A program made the translations under genes and the position numbers. The notes beneath the pieces were generated by a model. The model saw only the letters and a program-made list of their open reading frames with translations. It was not told the origin of the DNA and made no database searches. From Chloroflexota bacterium (GTDB lineage: Bacteria > Chloroflexota > Anaerolineae > Aggregatilineales > Phototrophicaceae), in NCBI GenBank assembly GCA_023392115.1, contig JAEVZT010000454.1:1-7881 (forward strand): 7,881 nucleotides of DNA. The letters are read 5' to 3'. Shown here piece after piece: positions 1 through 5,945 of the stretch. The first letter of the stretch is position 1; each line of letters starts with the position of its first letter.

Positions 1-752
1 GCTTCGAGCGTCCATTGATCGGGCGCGGTGGCACACAAATCGAACTGCATCCAGCGCGAGCTTTTGACCCACAGCCCATATCCCGCCGACGACAGCAGGA
101 AGGGGATCGGCATATACGTCCGCTTCCCCTGCGATTTATACTGCTCGTACACGCGCACGTCGAGGATTTCGCCGCGCTGGTTGAGCGCGTTGTAGCGTTC
201 ACCCAAGCCGAAAAACGCTTCACCGGCAGCCGCCGCGAACGTGATCCGCACGCGGCGAGCACATTCGCCGTCCGTCAGCCATTCGACGCTGCGAATCGTC
301 GGGATGCCCACCTGATCGCCGCTGATATTTAGCGCCGCGCCGCCAAATGTCGCACCCGTCCCCCCGTGCCATGCTTCGCCGCGCAGAGAATAACTTCCAT
401 AGGGGATACCGTCCGCGACCAGCGTATAGGTCAGCGTCGAGTTGGGGGGTGGGGCAGTCAGTTTTGCTTGCCACACATCCTGCTCAATACGGACAATTCG
501 CTCGAGGAACTCCGCGCCGACGCCCTGTTCGGCGTCCTGCTGCCAGTTGGGGAGCATCATCGCGTCAAGGGGCGGCTGTTCAACGCCATTGACGTGCGTG
601 AGTACCTGAAGCTGTTTCACCGCACCCGGCGGTCGCGTAACGATGCCAACGGTAAACGCCTCTCCCGCTAACGGCTGACGCGGGAAGCGTTCTTCGGGAA
701 GCTGCTCGTAGGGGTGCTCTTGTCCGAAAGGCGTATGGATGACGCTGGTCAT
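1..752 (-). CDS. Glycoside hydrolase family 31 enzyme (alpha-glucosidase/alpha-xylosidase type), N-terminal part, cut by window edge
   Basis: Reading down from an ATG at 752-750 gives 250 open codons that run off the window, so only the N-terminal third of a typical 650-800 residue GH31 enzyme is present. The family call rests on residues about 180-232: FFGLGERYNALNQRG, then a YEQYKSQGKRTYMPIPF stretch and LSSAGYGLWVKSS. These match the N-terminal beta-sandwich of GH31, which ends in an 'IPF-LSS-GYG' strand before the catalytic barrel. The catalytic aspartates lie outside the window. Residues about 30-125 form an extra beta-rich stretch ending in PYGSYSLRG, perhaps a small accessory sandwich domain. 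No signal peptide is visible, so the enzyme is probably cytoplasmic and acts on the imported sugar. A good ribosome site (AGAGGA) sits 7 bases before the ATG. The gene is last of those visible in the transporter operon and follows a strong hairpin. GH31 is likely; the exact substrate (alpha-glucoside, alpha-xyloside or other) cannot be told. Confidence 0.82.
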   Translation of the reverse strand, partial: MTSVIHTPFGQEHPYEQLPEERFPRQPLAGEAFTVGIVTRPPGAVKQLQVLTHVNGVEQPPLDAMMLPNWQQDAEQGVGAEFLERIVRIEQDVWQAKLTAPPPNSTLTYTLVADGIPYGSYSLRGEAWHGGTGATFGGAALNISGDQVGIPTIRSVEWLTDGECARRVRITFAAAAGEAFFGLGERYNALNQRGEILDVRVYEQYKSQGKRTYMPIPFLLSSAGYGLWVKSSRWMQFDLCATAPDQWTLE

Positions 753-777
753 AGGCTTTCCTCTTTATAAAAGGAGA

Positions 778-804
778 CGGGGGTATGAGCGCGTCATACC
801 CCCG
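778..804 (-). terminator. Strong hairpin between binding-protein and hydrolase genes, probable partial terminator/attenuator
   Basis: The 27 bases form a perfect 11-bp inverted repeat (CGGGGGTATGA and its complement) with a 5-base GCGCG-type loop. On the minus-strand transcript the stem is followed by TCTCCTTTTAT, an impure U-rich tail. It lies 24 bases after the binding-protein stop codon and 25 bases before the hydrolase start. Placement and strength suggest it either terminates some transcripts or protects the 3' end of the upstream message. Either would give more binding protein than hydrolase. The effect on expression is inference. Confidence 0.6.
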
Positions 805-828
805 CGAAACGTAAACAGATGCTGCCGG

Positions 829-2049
829 TTACTGAATAAGCGCGTCGACCGCTTCTTTTGCCTGATCAAGCGCCTCTTGCGCGGTGAGCGTACCGTCGGC
901 AGCCTGCAGGATCAGCGCGTTTACCGAATCCTGCAATTCGTTCTGGCGTTCGATCACAGGCGGGGTGACGGGATTCTCAAGCGCGGCAAACACGGCGGCG
1001 CGGTTGGCGGGCGGCGTTTGGCTGAGGTAGCCCTCAAAGTATTCCGGTTGATCGAGCGCCGGAAGCTCCCACGCCGATTCGACCCGCACCTGCGCGGCGG
1101 TTTCGCTGCTGGCGAGGAACTGCGCCCACGCTGCCGCGGCTTCTGGATTGCTGGTGCCGGCGCTGACCGCGACACCATTGGCGAAGAAGTGGTTGGCGTG
1201 CTGGTTGATCGCCGGTTCGACCTCGACATCCCAGTTGAACGGCGCTTCCGCGAACGCGCCGAACATCCAAATACCGGTCACGAGCATGCCCAGCTTGCCG
1301 CTGTTGAACAGATCGCCGTCGCTTACGCCGGAGAGTTCTTCGGCGCTTGGCATAAGATCGTCGTCAAGGAAGCTGACCATCATTTCAAGCGTCTCGACAC
1401 ATGCAGGCGAATTCAGAGCCGATTCGGTCATGTCCTCGTTGAAGAACTGGCATTCGCCGTTCTGCGCGGCTTTCTTGTAGAACTCCCAGAACTGCACAGG
1501 TGAAAAAATGCCCCAAGTATCCTCGCCTAAGGCGCGGATCGCTTCGGCGGCGGCGCGCGCGTCATCCCACGTCCAGTCAGCGGTCGGGTATTCGACGCCA
1601 GCCGCATCAAACAGATCGGCATTGTAGAACATCAACACGGTCGAGAACGTGGCGGGGAGCGCCAACTGCGCGCCTTCGTACTGGAACGCCTCGAGCGCGC
1701 GCGGATAGAACGGCGCATCGTCGCTCAGATAGCTGCTCAAGTCGAGCAGCGTGTTGTTGGCGGCATAGGTGACGAAGTTCTCGTAGTTGAGTTCAAACAC
1801 GTCGGGCGCGTCGCCGCCGACAACATCGGCTTGCAGAAGGGTGAAGTAGTCCGCGAACGGCGCGGTTTCGACTTCGACGTTGATGCCCGGGTTCGCTTCT
1901 TCGAAGGCGGCGACAATCGTGTCGAGGTCTTCAAGATGATCGGGCGCGGCGGAAAAAGTGAAATAGCGAATCGTGGTGTCCTGCGCCAGCGCGGGGACGA
2001 TCCCCAGCGTCAGGACGAGCAGCCCAATGAGGAACAGTTTGCGTAACAT
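829..2049 (-). CDS. Extracytoplasmic sugar-binding protein of a CUT1 ABC transporter (family 1 solute-binding protein)
   Basis: This 406-residue protein captures a sugar or oligosaccharide outside the membrane and delivers it to the two permeases encoded just upstream. Residues 1-22 are a Sec signal peptide: MLRK, a leucine-rich core, then ALA cut before Gln23. The mature part has the usual family 1 pattern: an early beta strand, 'IVAAFEEANPGINVEV' (about 45-60), 'GGDAPDVFEL' (about 78-87), a 'TVLMFYNADLFDAAGV' segment (about 137-152), and 'LFNSGKLGMLVTGIWM' in the second lobe. Aromatic residues such as W159, W161 and W188 fit a sugar site. There is no lipobox cysteine after the signal peptide, which is unusual for a monoderm-type binding protein. 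C200 and C217 could form a disulfide. The start has an AGGAG ribosome site about 11 bases upstream. The family is secure; the substrate is not. Confidence 0.93.
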   Translation of the reverse strand: MLRKLFLIGLLVLTLGIVPALAQDTTIRYFTFSAAPDHLEDLDTIVAAFEEANPGINVEVETAPFADYFTLLQADVVGGDAPDVFELNYENFVTYAANNTLLDLSSYLSDDAPFYPRALEAFQYEGAQLALPATFSTVLMFYNADLFDAAGVEYPTADWTWDDARAAAEAIRALGEDTWGIFSPVQFWEFYKKAAQNGECQFFNEDMTESALNSPACVETLEMMVSFLDDDLMPSAEELSGVSDGDLFNSGKLGMLVTGIWMFGAFAEAPFNWDVEVEPAINQHANHFFANGVAVSAGTSNPEAAAAWAQFLASSETAAQVRVESAWELPALDQPEYFEGYLSQTPPANRAAVFAALENPVTPPVIERQNELQDSVNALILQAADGTLTAQEALDQAKEAVDALIQ

Positions 2050-2076
2050 GGTCTATTTTCTCCTGTACCTTCACAA

Positions 2077-2092
2077 CGCGGCACATGCCGCG
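2077..2092 (-). other. GC-rich hairpin in the leader before the binding-protein gene
   Basis: CGCGGC and GCCGCG form a 6-bp all-GC stem around a 4-base loop, within the 51 bases between the second permease stop (2101) and the binding-protein start (2049). No U-tract follows, so it does not look like a terminator. The ribosome site of the next gene lies about 15 bases beyond it. A 5' stabilising hairpin or an RNA-processing point is possible, which is inference. Confidence 0.4.
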
Positions 2093-2100
2093 AGTACCCA

Positions 2101-2985
2101 CTAGCCTTTGATGCCGCTTGAAACGATCCCCTGCACAAACCACTTTTGCGCCAGCAAATACACGATGAGGATCGGAAGCACCGTGATCACCGCGCCCGCC
2201 ATGACCAGATTCCATTCGGTGAGCGCGCGCGGACCCGCTTGCAGGGTTGCCAGCGCAACCGGCAGCGTCATCACGTCCTCCCGGCGAGCGACAAACAACG
2301 GAAACAGGTAGCTATTCCATGAACCCATGAAACTGAGGACGATCAGCGTGGCAATCGCGGGAAGGTTGAGCGGCAAGACGATACGCCAGAAGATCGTGAA
2401 CGGGTTCGCGCCATCGACAAGAGCGGCTTCTTCAAAATCTTTGGGCAGTCCCAAGAAAGACTGTCGCAGCAGGAATGTGCCGAAGGCATTGAACAGGCTT
2501 GGCACGACAAGCGCGGTGTATGTGTTGACCCATCCCAACTGGCGCACGAGGATGAATTGGGGAATGACCATCACCACCGAAGGCACCATCATGGTTGCCA
2601 AGTAGAGCGTAAACACGACGTTTCGCCCGCGCCACTGAAGCCGCGCGAAGGCATAGGCAGCCATTGCCGAAATGAGGATTTGCCCGGCAGTGGTGACGAC
2701 GGCGACGAATACGCTGTTGAAGATGATGCGCGGCAGGTTCATCCGTTCCGCTAAACCGGTGTAGCTCTCGAACGTAACCGGATCGGGAATGAGGCGCGGC
2801 GGCGTTTCCAGAATGTACTGCTGCGCTTTGAGCGATGTGCTAAACATCCACGCGAAGGGGATGATCATCAGCACGACGAGCAAAATCATGAGGATATACA
2901 GCGCGATTCGCTGCACCGGCAGCTTGCGAACGCCGGGATGCGCCTCGTCGTGTGCTGACAGCGCGCTCGATCTACTCAGATTCAT
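2101..2985 (-). CDS. CUT1 sugar ABC transporter permease (MalG/LacG-like)
   Basis: This is the second membrane subunit of the importer, 294 residues from the chosen start. It has a short cytoplasmic N-terminus, then membrane segments at roughly 27-48, 90-112, 122-145, 155-175, 208-228 and 260-280. The cytoplasmic EAA loop that docks onto the ATPase is intact: E186-A-A, G192, I202 and L204-P205 fit the EAA-x3-G-x9-I-x-LP pattern. A start at 3021 would add 12 residues (MFSFGCKNGGCI), but the ATG at 2985 is preferred. It gives the usual MalG-type length, has a GGTGGG ribosome site 6 bases upstream, and makes a 14-base overlap with the first permease, typical of translational coupling. The C-terminus ends in QGIVSSGIKG, as is common for this subunit. 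The family is secure; the sugar is unknown. Confidence 0.94.
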   Translation of the reverse strand: MNLSRSSALSAHDEAHPGVRKLPVQRIALYILMILLVVLMIIPFAWMFSTSLKAQQYILETPPRLIPDPVTFESYTGLAERMNLPRIIFNSVFVAVVTTAGQILISAMAAYAFARLQWRGRNVVFTLYLATMMVPSVVMVIPQFILVRQLGWVNTYTALVVPSLFNAFGTFLLRQSFLGLPKDFEEAALVDGANPFTIFWRIVLPLNLPAIATLIVLSFMGSWNSYLFPLFVARREDVMTLPVALATLQAGPRALTEWNLVMAGAVITVLPILIVYLLAQKWFVQGIVSSGIKG

Positions 2986-3865
2986 AATACACCCACCGTT
3001 TTTGCAGCCGAAGCTGAACAAACGTGATGGCGAATATCAGCGCGAACAGCACCCATGACATGGCAGAAGCGTAGCCCATGCGGTTGTAACTGAACGCGTT
3101 CTTGACGACTTCCGTCACCAAAACCTCGACCTGACGGTCTGCGGCAGAGTCGCGCATGGGCATCAACCACACTTGATCGAACACTTGAAACGAGTTGATC
3201 AAGAGGATGATCAGGACGAAAAACATGGTCGGCGTGAGGAGCGGCAGCGTGATGCGGAAGAACTGCTGCGCGGGAGTCGCGCCGTCAATTCTGGCGGCTT
3301 CGTACAGCGTGTCGTTGATCGCTTGCAGCCCGCCTAGATACATAATAGCGATGTAGCCCAAGTCTTTCCACACGCTGGTGAGCACAATCGCGACCAGCGC
3401 CGGCGTCGGCTCGAACAGCCATGCCGGAGCATCAATCCCGATCAACTTCAACAGCGGGTTGATCAACCCGTACTGGGGGTTGAAAATCCACTTCCACATC
3501 AGCGAGACGACGACCCACGAAGCGACAACGGGCAGGAACGTCGCCGTGCGGACGACCAACACGCCGCGCAGCTTTTGGTTGAGCAGCATCGCCAGCCCAA
3601 GCGCCAGCACAAACACAAGCGGGATGTACAGGACGATGAAACCAAGTGTGTAGTTGAGCGCGCGCCAGAACGCGGCATCCGCGAGCAATTCGCGAAAGTT
3701 ATCCAGACCAATCCATGTGGGAGGCGAAAGCAGGTTCCAATCCTGAAAGGTCAGGCTGAAGGACGTGAGGATCGGCAGCACGATAAAGATCAGCAGCCCA
3801 ATCAGGGATGGCGCGAGGAAAAATCCCACCCACTTCCATTTCGCAAATCCCGTTTGCCAGCTCAT
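2972..3865 (-). CDS. CUT1 sugar ABC transporter permease (MalF/LacF-like)
   Basis: This is the first membrane subunit of the importer, 297 residues, the usual length for the short MalF-type proteins of CUT1 systems. Hydrophobic segments lie at about 12-38, 73-96, 106-126, 156-178, 212-229 and 268-284. The 'F-LAPSLIGLLIF-VLPI' start is characteristic. The EAA loop is complete: E189-A-A, G195, I205 and L207-P208. The start at 3865 has only a weak purine-rich ribosome site (GAAAGAAG) but no better alternative exists. The gene sits 51 bases after the ROK repressor stop and overlaps the next permease by 14 bases. No ATP-binding subunit is encoded in the window. CUT1 systems often borrow a shared MsmK/MalK-type ATPase encoded elsewhere, so this is expected rather than a defect. 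Confidence 0.94.
   Translation of the reverse strand: MSWQTGFAKWKWVGFFLAPSLIGLLIFIVLPILTSFSLTFQDWNLLSPPTWIGLDNFRELLADAAFWRALNYTLGFIVLYIPLVFVLALGLAMLLNQKLRGVLVVRTATFLPVVASWVVVSLMWKWIFNPQYGLINPLLKLIGIDAPAWLFEPTPALVAIVLTSVWKDLGYIAIMYLGGLQAINDTLYEAARIDGATPAQQFFRITLPLLTPTMFFVLIILLINSFQVFDQVWLMPMRDSAADRQVEVLVTEVVKNAFSYNRMGYASAMSWVLFALIFAITFVQLRLQKRWVYYESE
2990..2997 (-). promoter_or_regulatory. Ribosome binding site that favours the 2985 permease start
   Basis: On the minus strand the bases read GGTGGGTG followed by TATT and then ATG at 2985. It lies inside the last codons of the first permease gene, so both permeases are probably translated in a coupled way. It supports 2985 over the upstream ATG at 3021. 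Confidence 0.5.
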
Positions 3866-3878
3866 GCTTCTTTCGTCC

Positions 3879-3894
3879 AGTGAAAAATCATTTC
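3879..3894. promoter_or_regulatory. Possible operator before the permease genes
   Basis: The 51-base gap between the repressor and the first permease contains AGTGAAAAATCATTTC. It holds a small inverted repeat (GAAA-N5-TTTC) and shares the word AGTGAAA followed five bases later by TTT with the repressor's own promoter (5131-5149, opposite strand). It could be a second binding site for the ROK repressor. The match is short and may be chance in AT-rich spacer. Confidence 0.22.
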
Positions 3895-3916
3895 GAAAAA
3901 TAACCGCCGCTTGCGC

Positions 3917-5125
3917 TTAGCAGGCGCTGGCTTCGACCAGCGGCGACTCGAATACTTTGCCAATCACGAGACTGGCAGCGCCACGCGCCCACGTGTGATC
4001 ATCGGTGGCGGCGACGACGACTTGCACGTTCTCGAGCAGCCCGTTGAAGGTATGCGCTTTCAACGCATCGAGCATGGGCTTCATGCGGTAATCGCCCGCC
4101 TTCACGCCTTCGCCGCTGATGATCAGCAGCGACGGGCACAAAAGATTAATCACCGAAGACAGCCCAATGCCGATCACCTCGCCGCTGCGGGCGAGCGCCG
4201 CCTTTGCCAGCACGTCGTCCGAATCCGCGAGTGCCACAACATCGTCGAGCGTGTGCGGCGCGTTGTTCGCTGACCGCGATTGACGAACGTAGGCGACGAC
4301 GGCGGGATCGGCGGCAAACGCTTCGAGGCAGCCCCGTTTTCCGCAGGTGCATATTGGACCCGACGCATCAAACGTGAGATGCCCCAGTTCACCCATGCCG
4401 CCGTTCGAGCCCTGATAGAGTTGGTGATTGATCACCATGCCCATACCAATGCCGCGCCCGATGGTGACGATGACGAAGTGTTCGACATGGCGTCCCGCGC
4501 CGAATAACTGCTCATTCAGCGTGAGGGTGTTCACGTCGTTCTCGACGTATACCGGCAGTTGGAGGCGCGCGCGCACCATGTCTGCTAACGGGACATCGTG
4601 CCAGTTCATATAGGGTGAATAGTGGACGATGCCGCGCTGGGGATAGACGACACCCGCCACGCCAACGCCCACCCCCATGAGTTTAGTGCGGTTGATGCCG
4701 GAGGCGTTGACCACGGCTTCGACGGTATCGGTGAGCGTGGCGGCGACCAGCGCGGGATCGTGGTCATCGGGCAGGGGCAGGTCATGGTAGCGAATGACGC
4801 GCGCTTCGAGGTCGGTCAAGGCGCAGGAAATGTGGTTTTCCATCAGCTTCAGTCCAACCGCGAAGCCTGCGTCGGGGTTGAGGCGGAGCAGTGTTTGACG
4901 CCGCCCCCCGGTGTAATCCCCTTCGCCACCTTCCAAGAGCCATGATTCGCTCAGGAGCTCGTTGGTGATCTGTGAGACTGCTCCGGTGCTCAGGCGGGAA
5001 ATGTCGGTGATCTGCGTGCGGGAGAGCGCGCCATGCCGCCGGATCGTATTCAAAATCAGGCTGCGGTTGATCGCTTTGACGAGTTCTTTGTTGGCACGCA
5101 AAAAAGTGTTCATTAGAAATTTCAT
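3917..5125 (-). CDS. ROK-family transcriptional repressor (NagC/XylR-like) of the sugar operon
   Basis: This protein has an N-terminal winged helix-turn-helix (about residues 17-80: a LNTIRRHGALSRTQITDIS helix pair, a recognition helix around STGAVSQITNELL, and a wing ending GGRRQTLL). A sugar-kinase-like ROK domain follows. The ROK signatures are clear: E195-N-D197, G245-E-L-G-H249, and the zinc motif C259-T-C-G-K-R-G-C266-L-E268, with H249 and three cysteines as expected zinc ligands. The DNA-binding domain marks it as a regulator rather than a glucokinase. It probably represses the downstream transporter and hydrolase genes until the imported sugar or its product binds. ATGs exist at 5221, 5125 and 5113. 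The 5221 start is rejected because a near-consensus promoter for this gene lies at 5147-5175, inside that extension. I give 5125 (402 residues); 5113 (398 residues) is equally possible, and neither has a clear ribosome site. Confidence 0.92.
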   Translation of the reverse strand: MKFLMNTFLRANKELVKAINRSLILNTIRRHGALSRTQITDISRLSTGAVSQITNELLSESWLLEGGEGDYTGGRRQTLLRLNPDAGFAVGLKLMENHISCALTDLEARVIRYHDLPLPDDHDPALVAATLTDTVEAVVNASGINRTKLMGVGVGVAGVVYPQRGIVHYSPYMNWHDVPLADMVRARLQLPVYVENDVNTLTLNEQLFGAGRHVEHFVIVTIGRGIGMGMVINHQLYQGSNGGMGELGHLTFDASGPICTCGKRGCLEAFAADPAVVAYVRQSRSANNAPHTLDDVVALADSDDVLAKAALARSGEVIGIGLSSVINLLCPSLLIISGEGVKAGDYRMKPMLDALKAHTFNGLLENVQVVVAATDDHTWARGAASLVIGKVFESPLVEASAC

Positions 5126-5130
5126 TGGAT

Positions 5131-5149
5131 GAAAAAAGTTAGTTTCACT
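5131..5149. promoter_or_regulatory. Possible ROK operator at the repressor's own start site
   Basis: The plus strand reads GAAAAAAGTTAGTTTCACT across the predicted transcription start and the edge of the -10 box. It contains TTAGTTT, which resembles one half of the operator bound by the ROK repressor XylR in Bacillus as I remember it, and a similar word recurs at 3879-3894. A site here would block the promoter, giving autorepression. Only one clear half-site is seen, so this is tentative. Confidence 0.28.
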
Positions 5150-5175
5150 ATAAGCAGGTTTCGCGCGCCTGTCAA
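5147..5175 (-). promoter_or_regulatory. Sigma-70-type promoter for the ROK repressor and sugar operon
   Basis: On the minus strand a perfect -35 box TTGACA (5175-5170) is followed by a 17-base spacer and TATAGT (5152-5147), one mismatch from the -10 consensus. Transcription would begin near 5140, giving a leader of only about 15 bases to the ATG at 5125 or 27 to the ATG at 5113. The short leader fits the absence of a clear ribosome site, and the position rules out the longer reading frame that begins at 5221. Confidence 0.7.
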
Positions 5176-5214
5176 GCAAGTCAGGGCAATAAGGGGCTTG
5201 AGGCAATTGGGGTA

Positions 5215-5243
5215 TTGACACATTCTATTGATTATAGTATACA
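5215..5243 (+). promoter_or_regulatory. Promoter for the TetR-type regulator
   Basis: A perfect -35 box TTGACA (5215-5220) is followed by a 17-base spacer and TATACA (5238-5243), four of six matches to the -10 consensus. The expected start of transcription is near 5250, just before the GAGGAG ribosome site at 5256-5261. It faces away from the ROK promoter, with 39 bases between the two -35 boxes. Confidence 0.55.
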
Positions 5244-5253
5244 TATATTCAAT
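5227..5253. promoter_or_regulatory. 27-bp near-palindrome, candidate TetR operator
   Basis: ATTGATTATA (5227-5236) and TATATTCAAT (5244-5253) are inverted copies matching at 9 of 10 positions, separated by 7 bases. The site covers the spacer, the -10 region and the start of transcription of the adjacent TetR-type gene. TetR dimers bind palindromes of this size, usually overlapping their own promoter. The AT-rich composition raises the chance of an accidental palindrome. Confidence 0.5.
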
Positions 5254-5270
5254 ATGAGGAGTATATCGAC

Positions 5271-5854
5271 ATGAAGCGAACGTACAACTCGCGGCTCAGG
5301 ACGGCAAGCGCGGCACACACTCGGCAAGCGATCATCGAAGCCGCCGTCAAGCTGCATGGCGAGGGGATTACGACGCTCTCCGCGGTCGCCGACGAAGCTG
5401 AGGTGTCTCTGCCGACGCTGACCAAGTATTTCCCGACACGCGAGGACTTGTTCAGCGCCTGCACAACGCACGTGCTTCAGCGGCTTGACTACCCTTCGCC
5501 GGAGAGACTGAAGGCGATCCAGAACCCGGGAGAGCGCCTGCGCTGCATGGTACACGAGGTGTTCCGCTTGCAAGAGGGGATCTTTGGTCAATTGTGGACG
5601 GGGTTGAAGCTCGAAGACGAATCGCCGGTGCTGGCGCGCGCGAACGCCGATGTTGAGGCGCTTATCGCCCAGCTGCGGATACCCTGTCCTATGATCAGGT
5701 GACCGGCGATCGGGATGTCGCGATGCGCTTCGTGCGGGCTGCCCTGCACCCATTGACCTATCGCGCGCTTCGGCTGAAAAACGGGATCGGCTTCGAAGAC
5801 GCGGTCGACCATATGACTCTGGCGCTGGCGGGCGTACTCAATATCGAAGCCTGA
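5271..5854 (+). pseudogene. TetR-family transcriptional regulator broken by a one-base frameshift
   Basis: The first frame (5271-5702, 143 codons) carries a TetR DNA-binding domain: a helix around TRQAIIEAAVKLHGEG (about 17-32), then TTLSAVADEAEVSLPTLTKYFPTREDLFSAC (about 34-64), equivalent to the usual 'Y-YF-(S/T)(K/R)E-L' ending. After Gln134 the frame gives a short unrelated tail (LRIPCPMIR) and stops at 5702. The neighbouring frame continues from GCG at 5675 as ADTLSYDQVTGDRDVAMRFV and on through an alpha-helical tail to TGA at 5852-5854. Restoring one lost base at about 5673-5675 gives 194 residues, a normal TetR length. The break is therefore a one-base deletion or a sequencing error; no slippery heptamer is seen nearby. 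The start has a strong GAGGAG ribosome site 9 bases upstream. It probably regulated itself and perhaps the dehydrogenase gene 91 bases downstream. Confidence 0.78.
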
Positions 5855-5932
5855 GCGAAAACGTCTCCAGACAACGTCAAACCTAGATCGGGCTCATGTC
5901 AGGCGGTCAGGCAGCACACGCAGATACAGGCA

Positions 5933-5939
5933 GGGGGAG
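5933..5939 (+). promoter_or_regulatory. Ribosome binding site of the NADH dehydrogenase gene
   Basis: GGGGGAG lies 6 bases before the ATG at 5946 and fixes that start. The remaining 5855-5932 spacer shows no convincing promoter. It does hold three CAGGC words, the last two within an 8-base repeat (TCAGGCAG, ACAGGCAG), of unknown meaning. Confidence 0.5.
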
Positions 5940-5945
5940 CACATC

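Noticed and set aside
739..1503. Long plus-strand reading frame (254 codons) opposite the binding-protein gene
   Set aside because: It is antisense to a clear family 1 binding protein, is Arg-rich and has no recognisable motif. It is a shadow of the high-GC minus-strand gene.
2972..3865. Missing ATPase as evidence of a broken transporter
   Set aside because: CUT1 operons commonly lack their own ATPase and share one encoded elsewhere, and all three proteins here look intact.
3917..5125. Sugar kinase (glucokinase) reading of the ROK protein
   Set aside because: The N-terminal winged helix-turn-helix and the position at the head of a sugar operon point to a regulator.
5126..5221. N-terminal extension of the ROK repressor from the ATG at 5221
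   Set aside because: The extension contains the gene's near-consensus promoter (5147-5175), and its residues (SIPQLPQAPYCPDLL and onward) do not resemble a ROK N-terminus.
5670..5702. Programmed ribosomal frameshift joining the two TetR halves
   Set aside because: No slippery heptamer, internal ribosome-site-like stimulator or strong downstream hairpin is apparent near 5673. A plain indel or sequencing error is simpler.
5232..5753. Minus-strand reading frame of 173 codons over the TetR gene
   Set aside because: It is antisense to a recognisable TetR DNA-binding domain, covers the divergent promoter region and shows no family features.
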